Origin: Shewanella sp. 10N.286.48.A6
Lineage (GTDB): Bacteria > Pseudomonadota > Gammaproteobacteria > Enterobacterales > Shewanellaceae
Direction: 5' to 3'
Length of the DNA: 64,000 nucleotides
Assembly (NCBI RefSeq): GCF_002873135.1
Contig: NZ_MCVI01000023.1
Location: 5,450 to 69,449 of the forward strand
Under the pieces are notes generated by a model. The model worked only from the letters and a program-made list of their open reading frames with translations, made no database searches and was not told the origin of the DNA. Positions 58,490-64,000 of this stretch are shown here, one piece after another (the first letter of the stretch is position 1; each line of letters starts with the position of its first letter). The position numbers and the translations under genes were made by a program.

Positions 58490-60643
58490 TTAATTTAAGG
58501 CTTTAAAACGAATCGCAGTACCACCACTTTTTGCTAATACCAGTGACAGATTATCTTTCGAAGTCACTTTTGTCGTTTCAATGACGTAATCATATGGGTT
58601 GGTTTCCCAGTTCGCTTTATCGCCATCACGATATATTTGTGCTTCATATTGTTGGTTATTATCTAAAAATGATAATACAACATCAAAACTGCGGGCTTGT
58701 TCATCAGTGAGTGCGCCAAGATACCAATCATCAGAGTGACGGTCTTTACGCGCAAAGGCAACAAAATCACCGACTTCACCAGCAACCGCAATACTCTCAC
58801 TCCAATCAGTGGGAACGTCTTGAATAAACTGAAAGGCGTCAAGGCGTTCAACATAATTACGTGGTAAATCCGCCGCCATTTGAATTGGACTATAAAGCAC
58901 TACATACAAAGCGAGTTGCTTAGTTAATGTTGTTTGCACCCGATTAACCGCATCTAAGCCTTCTGGTGCGAGATTAAATATCCCTGGAGTGAAATCCATT
59001 GGCCCTGACAGCATACGAGTAAAAGGTAAAATCGCTGTATGTTCTGGGTTATTGGGCGGAGTTCCCCAAGCGTTAAATTCTTGGCCGCGGGCGCCTTCTC
59101 GGGCAATCCAGTTTGGATAGGTGCGGCGCAGACCAGTATCTTTAACGGGTTCGTGAGTATTAATACTAATGCCACGCTTTGCGGCTTCGGTAATACTGTG
59201 CAGGTATTCATTCACCATAAACTGGCCATCATGCCATTCATGGCGGGTAATACCGTTTTCATCAACACGCTTGATGTCACCCCCATCTGCCACATAACCC
59301 GTTTTGATTTGAGTTACGCCATGCTTTTTATATAAATCATAAGCATCACTCATTTGATGACGGTAATTCGTTACAGAACCTGAGGTTTCATGGTGACCAA
59401 TTAAGCGCACGTTTTGTTTAGCGCCATATTCACTGACAGCATCAATATCAAAATCATCATATGGCTTGGTAAAATTAAACACATCGCCATTATGGAACCA
59501 ACTGCCATCCCAGCCGACATTCCAGCCTTCAACTAATACGCCGTCAAAGCCGTACTTAGCAGCAAAGTCCATGTAACGTTTAGTTTCGCTGGTCGTTGCG
59601 CCATGTTTATCACCTGAACCCCAAGTATTTTCATTAAGATGCATTCCCCACCAAATCCCAACATACTTACCTGGTTCAACCCACGACACATCACCGAGCT
59701 TGTTAGGTTCGTTTAAGTTAAGGATTAAATCTGAATTGAGTAAACCAGTGGCTTTTTCGGCAATTTGAATGGTTCGCCATGGGGTAGTAAATCCAGGTTT
59801 AGTTTTGACTAAGATGCCATCAGACCATGGGGTTAAGTCGGCTTTTAAGGTGCCATCACGGCGTTGATCTAATACCATAGCGGCATAATCTGTTAGCGCC
59901 GCTTCGTGAATACTTAAATGAGTGCCTGAAGCGAGTTTATAAGTGAAGGGGGTATGAGCACGGTCGACTTTGTTTACCGTGGTGGTGTTATATAAGTATT
60001 CGTATCGATTCCAGCCGCGCCCCGGTATCCACCAAGCAGTCGCATTATGGGCATCAGGAATTGAAAACTCAGTTAGTTCATTGGTAATGTTTAAGGCGGA
60101 TTTTGAGGCAAGGCCTTTTTGTGTTGGCACTTGATATCTAAAGCCTAAACCATCATCAAATACTTTAAATTCTACGATAAAATTGTAATTGCCGTTACTA
60201 AAGCTGGTGGTAAGTTTGTTGTGATGATCTTCAATCCATTCACGTTCGCCCCAAGGTTGTTGCCAGCGCGATTGATTGCTGTCAGTGGCAGATTTACTGA
60301 TCTTAAAACCACTGCCAAATTCTCCCAAAGACTCAAAAACCAAACCCATTCGAGATGCGTTTACTACCTGTTCGCCGTTAAAGGTGACGCTATATTCCGG
60401 TCTATCAGCATCATCAGATAAGCTGACGGTAATATTGTTACTGGGAGAGCTGATTGTCACCGTTTTTGCCTGAACTCCTGGCGTTATTCCTGACAGGACA
60501 CAGCTAATGAATATGGAAAGTGCGCTGAGATTAAAAACCGACTGATATTTTGTTTTAGTTTTAGTTTCAGTTACAGGTGTGGTAGCAGCTGTTGATGCCG
60601 TAATAGACGGTAAATCAACTAATTTTGATGATACTTCGAGCAT
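58490..60643 (-). CDS. GH97 alpha-glucosidase, SusB-like
   Basis: A 717-residue exported glycoside hydrolase of family 97. Inverting SusB-type signature residues are in NTHEPVKDTGLRRTYPNW and REGARGQEFNAWG, and GWNVGWDGSWFHNGDVF is the barrel start. It should cleave malto-oligosaccharides at the non-reducing end in the periplasm. The signal peptide (SVFNLSALSIFISCVLSGITPGVQA) is preceded by about 33 residues, an unusually long N-region, but GGAG lies just before the ATG at 60643, so the start looks right. It is the first gene transcribed in the leftward locus. Confidence 0.92.
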   Translation of the reverse strand: MLEVSSKLVDLPSITASTAATTPVTETKTKTKYQSVFNLSALSIFISCVLSGITPGVQAKTVTISSPSNNITVSLSDDADRPEYSVTFNGEQVVNASRMGLVFESLGEFGSGFKISKSATDSNQSRWQQPWGEREWIEDHHNKLTTSFSNGNYNFIVEFKVFDDGLGFRYQVPTQKGLASKSALNITNELTEFSIPDAHNATAWWIPGRGWNRYEYLYNTTTVNKVDRAHTPFTYKLASGTHLSIHEAALTDYAAMVLDQRRDGTLKADLTPWSDGILVKTKPGFTTPWRTIQIAEKATGLLNSDLILNLNEPNKLGDVSWVEPGKYVGIWWGMHLNENTWGSGDKHGATTSETKRYMDFAAKYGFDGVLVEGWNVGWDGSWFHNGDVFNFTKPYDDFDIDAVSEYGAKQNVRLIGHHETSGSVTNYRHQMSDAYDLYKKHGVTQIKTGYVADGGDIKRVDENGITRHEWHDGQFMVNEYLHSITEAAKRGISINTHEPVKDTGLRRTYPNWIAREGARGQEFNAWGTPPNNPEHTAILPFTRMLSGPMDFTPGIFNLAPEGLDAVNRVQTTLTKQLALYVVLYSPIQMAADLPRNYVERLDAFQFIQDVPTDWSESIAVAGEVGDFVAFARKDRHSDDWYLGALTDEQARSFDVVLSFLDNNQQYEAQIYRDGDKANWETNPYDYVIETTKVTSKDNLSLVLAKSGGTAIRFKALN

Positions 60644-61119
60644 GGTGACTCCATATTATTATTCGAATTTTCCTTTCACATACTAGAGCGGTTAAACCAA
60701 GTGCTGCAATTTGTTGCATACGTATTCAAGATTGAGGAGTTATTTAAGGCAAATATTTTAAATGCGTTGATTGCATTTTTTAGAATGCGTTTGTTTTTTA
60801 TCCGATATTGGCCAATGTCTAGAAAACGGATATTTAATCGAGGTTTTTATATTTGTATCGCTAAAGACATGCTATATCGCCCGCTAAAAAATCAATGTGA
60901 AATACACCTGTTATCTAGATGTTTTATAAATAGGCGGCTTGGTTTGATATGCAACAAATTTAGTCGTTATGCGCAATAGTTATTTGTGATATCTGCAATT
61001 GCGATGAAGGTCAGTATTTTACTAATTGTTTGAGTAATAAGTGTTTTTTTTACAATGTTTGTTCTTGCTTAGCGCTGTGTTTGTTATGGTTTTATTGAAA
61101 TAATAATAAGGGAAATACC
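60644..61119. other. GH97-molybdoenzyme divergent region
   Basis: About 476 bases holding divergent promoters. It contains overlapping palindromes at 60705-60729 and another copy of GCAACAAATT at 60951-60960. An open frame at 60701-60979 is not convincing as a gene. A TGTGA half-site near 60985 lies upstream of the molybdoenzyme; a full CRP site is not seen. Confidence 0.5.
60705..60729. promoter_or_regulatory. Overlapping palindromes upstream of GH97, likely LacI-type operator
   Basis: TTGCATACGTATTCAA at 60714-60729 has TTG, ATACGTAT and CAA in mirror symmetry with a central CG. TGCAATTTGTTGCA at 60705-60718 overlaps it. Both lie 60-90 bases before the GH97 start codon. Confidence 0.5.
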
Positions 61120-63393
61120 ATGGCAATGAATAGACGTAGTTTTCTTAAGGGGAGTAGTGCATTTGCATTTTCTGCCAGTATTATGGGGTGTTCTAGTGAT
61201 GATGAGAATATTGAAGAACCTCCAGTAGTAGAACCACCAATTGAAGTACCACCTGAAGAAGGCATTCCAGATGGTGTTTATCACACAACGTGTCCACGTA
61301 ACTGCGGTGATAGATGTAGCTTGATGGTAACCACAAAAGATGATGTGGCAATATCAATCACAGGTGATACAACACACCCTGTAACAGCGGGAACCCCATG
61401 TGTTAAAGGTCATGCCTATTTACAGTCTGTGTATAGCCCAGACCGTATTCAACAACCAATGAAACGCGTAGGACCACGTGGCCCAGGTGCAAGCTTCGAA
61501 CCTATTTCATGGGATGAGGCATATAGCGCCATTGCAGGCCGCTTAAACGAGATTATTAACACCCATGGTGGTAATTCAATCATTCCTTACTCTTATTCTG
61601 GCTATAGCGGTATCAGTGCAGGCTCGGGTCCGAACCGATTCTTTAACCGTATCGGCAGTCGTAACTTGCAACGTAATATTTGTGCCAGTGCCGGTTATTC
61701 AGGAATGAGCTCTATATTGGGTGAATTTTCCGGCCCAAGCCCAGAAGATTACGTCAATACCAAATGTTTTGTTTCTTGGGGTACCAATGAGCAAGCCACC
61801 AATATCCACCATCTTAAATTTATCAATGAAGCCCGTGATAAAGGCGCTAAAATTTTAGTGGTTAACCCTGCTAGAACACCTTTAGCGTCGCAAGCTGATA
61901 TTTGGTTGCAGCCGACACCAGGTACCGATGCCACGTTAGTTGTGGGTATTAGTAAAGTGCTGATTGAAGAAGGTTTGCATGATACAAACTTTATTGAAGC
62001 CCATACCCAAGATTATGATGCACTAGTTGCACGCCTTGAAGAATTTACCCACGAACAAATTGAACAAGAAACGGGTGTTTCTACAAGCGAATACCAAGCC
62101 TTTGCTAGAGCTTATGCAGGTGCTGAATGTGCCATGATCCGCATTGGTTATGGTTTACAACGTACCTTGAATGGTGGCCGAATGGTTAAAGCCATTCCAA
62201 CGCTTGCAGCGTTAACCGGTAATATCGGCAAAGTGGGTGCAGGTGTTGTGTATCTTAATACTCAAGCTGGTGGGATGTTTGATTGGGCTTATTGTAATGC
62301 GCCGCATCTAACACCTGAAGATGCAGTAAGAGACACGGTCAATATGAATGAGATTGGCAGGTCGTTACTACCTGAAGATTATCAACATGAAGACGGTCAA
62401 ATTGGTCCACTTGCTTTTGGTGAGCCGTGCGATCCAATTAAAGCAATGATTGTATATTCAAGTAACCCAATGGCAATTGCCCCTAACACTGATCTGATTG
62501 AAAAAGGCTTGATGCGTGATGATTTGTTCTTAGTGGGTATTGATTTATTCCAAACCGATACCATGGATTATGTTGATTACTTGCTACCGACGTCTAGTTT
62601 TATGGAGCAATCAAATCTCATTGATAGTTATCATTGTTATTACTCTAAGCATAGTGCGCAAGCCATTATGCCACTCTATGAATCCAAACCTGACACAGTC
62701 ATCTTTAATGAACTTGCTAAAGCAATGGGTTTTGAAGATGCAGAGTTCAATGAGTCGATTGATGAAATTTTACGTAACACTTGGAAAGGTAATATTAGTT
62801 ACGATGCGCTATTAGAGCAAAAGTGGGATAGCCCAATTGTACCGTATCCATTCCGTAAAGATTACGACTTCCCAACGCCAAGCGGCAAGATTGAATTTAA
62901 AGACACCAGCGGCAAGTACTTTGACCCTGAAAAATTTAATCCAGTAATTGATACCGGCACCCCTGAAAGCGATGCTGCTAATAATAAAGGGATGACCGAT
63001 GCTGAAAAAGCGCGTGAGTTCAGATTAATATCACCAGCGCACCCTAAATTAAGTAATTCTCAATGGGCCAATGTTAAATATATTGCTGGGACATTACCTC
63101 AACATACTGTTTATATTCATCCTTTAGATGCTGGCAGCAAAGGGATTAATGAAGGCGATCAAGTGACGTTAACTGCAAGTCGCTATGGTAACCCGAGTGT
63201 ACAAATTCAATATGTAGCAAGGGTTGAACCAATGACACCTGTGGGCACATTGTTTGTTTGGAAAAATGCCTGGAAAAAACTTAATGATAACGGAAGTAAT
63301 ACCGCGGTTAACCAGCTGGCAAACTGTGATTTAACTGATATGAACAACTGTTCTACCTTCCACTCAACCCGTGTCGATATTGCACTGGCGTAA
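61120..63393 (+). CDS. Molybdopterin oxidoreductase, DmsA-like, Tat-exported lipoprotein
   Basis: A 757-residue DMSO-reductase-family catalytic subunit. The twin-arginine motif RRSFLK at residues 5-10 is followed by SIMGC, so Cys24 may be lipid-modified, then a proline-rich linker. A 4Fe-4S cluster is expected from Cys58, Cys62, Cys66 and Cys94 (TTCPRNCGDRC). The molybdopterin-binding body follows. The substrate is unknown; DMSO, TMAO, sulfur or selenium compounds are all possible. AAGGGA precedes the start. The partner ferredoxin gene is 24 bases downstream. Confidence 0.85.
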   Translation: MAMNRRSFLKGSSAFAFSASIMGCSSDDENIEEPPVVEPPIEVPPEEGIPDGVYHTTCPRNCGDRCSLMVTTKDDVAISITGDTTHPVTAGTPCVKGHAYLQSVYSPDRIQQPMKRVGPRGPGASFEPISWDEAYSAIAGRLNEIINTHGGNSIIPYSYSGYSGISAGSGPNRFFNRIGSRNLQRNICASAGYSGMSSILGEFSGPSPEDYVNTKCFVSWGTNEQATNIHHLKFINEARDKGAKILVVNPARTPLASQADIWLQPTPGTDATLVVGISKVLIEEGLHDTNFIEAHTQDYDALVARLEEFTHEQIEQETGVSTSEYQAFARAYAGAECAMIRIGYGLQRTLNGGRMVKAIPTLAALTGNIGKVGAGVVYLNTQAGGMFDWAYCNAPHLTPEDAVRDTVNMNEIGRSLLPEDYQHEDGQIGPLAFGEPCDPIKAMIVYSSNPMAIAPNTDLIEKGLMRDDLFLVGIDLFQTDTMDYVDYLLPTSSFMEQSNLIDSYHCYYSKHSAQAIMPLYESKPDTVIFNELAKAMGFEDAEFNESIDEILRNTWKGNISYDALLEQKWDSPIVPYPFRKDYDFPTPSGKIEFKDTSGKYFDPEKFNPVIDTGTPESDAANNKGMTDAEKAREFRLISPAHPKLSNSQWANVKYIAGTLPQHTVYIHPLDAGSKGINEGDQVTLTASRYGNPSVQIQYVARVEPMTPVGTLFVWKNAWKKLNDNGSNTAVNQLANCDLTDMNNCSTFHSTRVDIALA

Positions 63394-63417
63394 TTATAAT
63401 CATTAAGGAACTTTCTA

Positions 63418-63960
63418 ATGACTGAACAAAAAGTTTTTGTATTTCGCCAAGAAAACTGTGTTGGCTGTGAAGCTTGTACTGTGGCATGTCAGGCTGGCCG
63501 ACAAGCGAATGAATTTGTCACCGTAAGAGATATCTCTCAAGGTGAAACAACCAATCATTTAGGTAAGCAAGTTGCGGTATTTTTATCACAATCTTGTCAT
63601 CACTGTGAAGAACCTATTTGTGTTGAAAAGTGTCCTGTTGGCGCAATGATTAAACGCGATGACGGTATTGTCCATATTGACGAAGCGCTATGTATAGGTT
63701 GCGGAGCTTGCCGTATGTACTGTCCTTATGATGCGCCAAAACTTGACGCTAAGCGTGGTATTTTATCGAAATGCGACATGTGTAAAGACAGGCTCGATGC
63801 CGGTGATAAACCATTTTGTGTTACCGGTTGCCCAGTGCAAGTGTTAGATGTGATGGATCAATCTGAAGCATTAAGTTTGCCAGGGGCAAGTTTAAATGGT
63901 GATGGCCATAAAGATTTAGGCACAGGTCCGACAACAGTATTTATTAAATTAAGAGTCTAA
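63418..63960 (+). CDS. Four-cluster ferredoxin subunit, DmsB-like
   Basis: A 180-residue electron-transfer subunit. Sixteen cysteines in four groups (CVGCEACTVAC, CHHCEEPICVEKC, CIGCGACRMYC, CDMCKDRLDAGDKPFC/VTGC) match the four 4Fe-4S clusters of DmsB/NrfC-type proteins. It should pass electrons to the molybdoenzyme just upstream. AAGGAA lies before the ATG. There is no signal peptide, so it would travel with its Tat-exported partner. Confidence 0.93.
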   Translation: MTEQKVFVFRQENCVGCEACTVACQAGRQANEFVTVRDISQGETTNHLGKQVAVFLSQSCHHCEEPICVEKCPVGAMIKRDDGIVHIDEALCIGCGACRMYCPYDAPKLDAKRGILSKCDMCKDRLDAGDKPFCVTGCPVQVLDVMDQSEALSLPGASLNGDGHKDLGTGPTTVFIKLRV

Positions 63961-63980
63961 TACTTAAGGCTTACTTTAAA

Positions 63981-64000
63981 TGCCAACCCTAGGGTTGGCA
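63981..64000 (+). terminator. Perfect palindrome at the window edge, probable terminator
   Basis: TGCCAACCCTAGGGTTGGCA is a perfect 20-bp palindrome 21 bases after the ferredoxin stop. A T-run, if present, would be outside the window. Confidence 0.6.

Noticed and set aside
60701..60979. Open reading frame of 92 codons between GH97 and the molybdoenzyme
   Set aside because: No ribosome site, it overlaps the operator palindromes, and composition (many Arg, Phe, Ile, Cys) is unlike a real protein.

Overview
The window is a gene-dense stretch of chromosome, low to moderate in G+C by eye, from a marine gammaproteobacterium. Protein families and gene order point to Shewanella, perhaps a cold-water, carbohydrate-using species. 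Supporting features are a hisGDCBHAF operon with its leader peptide, the yoaA-tsaB...fadD-rnd run beside minCDE-ycgL-ycgN, dsbB-nhaB-fadR next to a SpoVR-type gene, small families common in Shewanella (DUF3334, DUF2897, DUF2066, DUF2069), and a malto-oligosaccharide locus with GH15, GH97 and an MFS transporter. The genus is inferred from memory of gene families, not from a search. I see no prophage, insertion sequence, CRISPR array, tRNA or rRNA.

Layout. 1-6.7 kb: histidine operon on the minus strand, led by a 15-residue leader peptide with five consecutive His codons and a terminator-type attenuator. 7.1-20 kb: plus-strand housekeeping genes (YoaA helicase, TsaB, a small M50-like membrane protease pair, an exported methyltransferase-fold protein, a hydrolase, FadD, RNase D), then minCDE on the minus strand and ycgL, a lytic transglycosylase and ycgN on the plus strand. 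20-29 kb: dsbB, nhaB, fadR, the PrkA/YeaH/SpoVR stress operon and sodB. 29.5-39.5 kb: grxD, uraA, DUF2066-hda, a large putative gluzincin lipoprotein, arsC-like and DUF2069 genes, bepA, a TusA-like gene and an AI-2E/PerM permease. 39.7-45 kb: kdsB, beta-carbonic anhydrase, a hydrolase, and a yffB-dapE-M15 peptidase cluster. 44.8-47.4 kb: the ptsHI-crr phosphotransferase operon. 47.5-53.7 kb: a chemoreceptor, DUF3334, and a LacI-family regulator followed by an outer-membrane-barrel gene and a DUF808 membrane protein. 53.9-60.6 kb: GH15 glucoamylase lipoprotein, MFS sugar transporter and GH97 alpha-glucosidase, a plausible periplasmic malto-oligosaccharide pathway. 61.1-64 kb: a Tat-exported molybdopterin oxidoreductase with a four-cluster ferredoxin subunit, closed by a perfect 20-bp palindrome at the window edge.

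Most genes are ordinary core genes. The points most worth checking are regulatory: a 20-bp near-perfect palindrome on the carbonic anhydrase promoter, an IscR type-2-like site on the grxD promoter, LacI-type palindromes and an intrinsic terminator in the long leader upstream of the sugar transporter, and palindromes between uraA and DUF2066-hda. Others concern architecture: a two-gene molybdoenzyme operon with no visible membrane anchor, a LacI/barrel/DUF808 set, and a lipoprotein with a gluzincin-like motif. I did not find an obviously new defence or mobile system.
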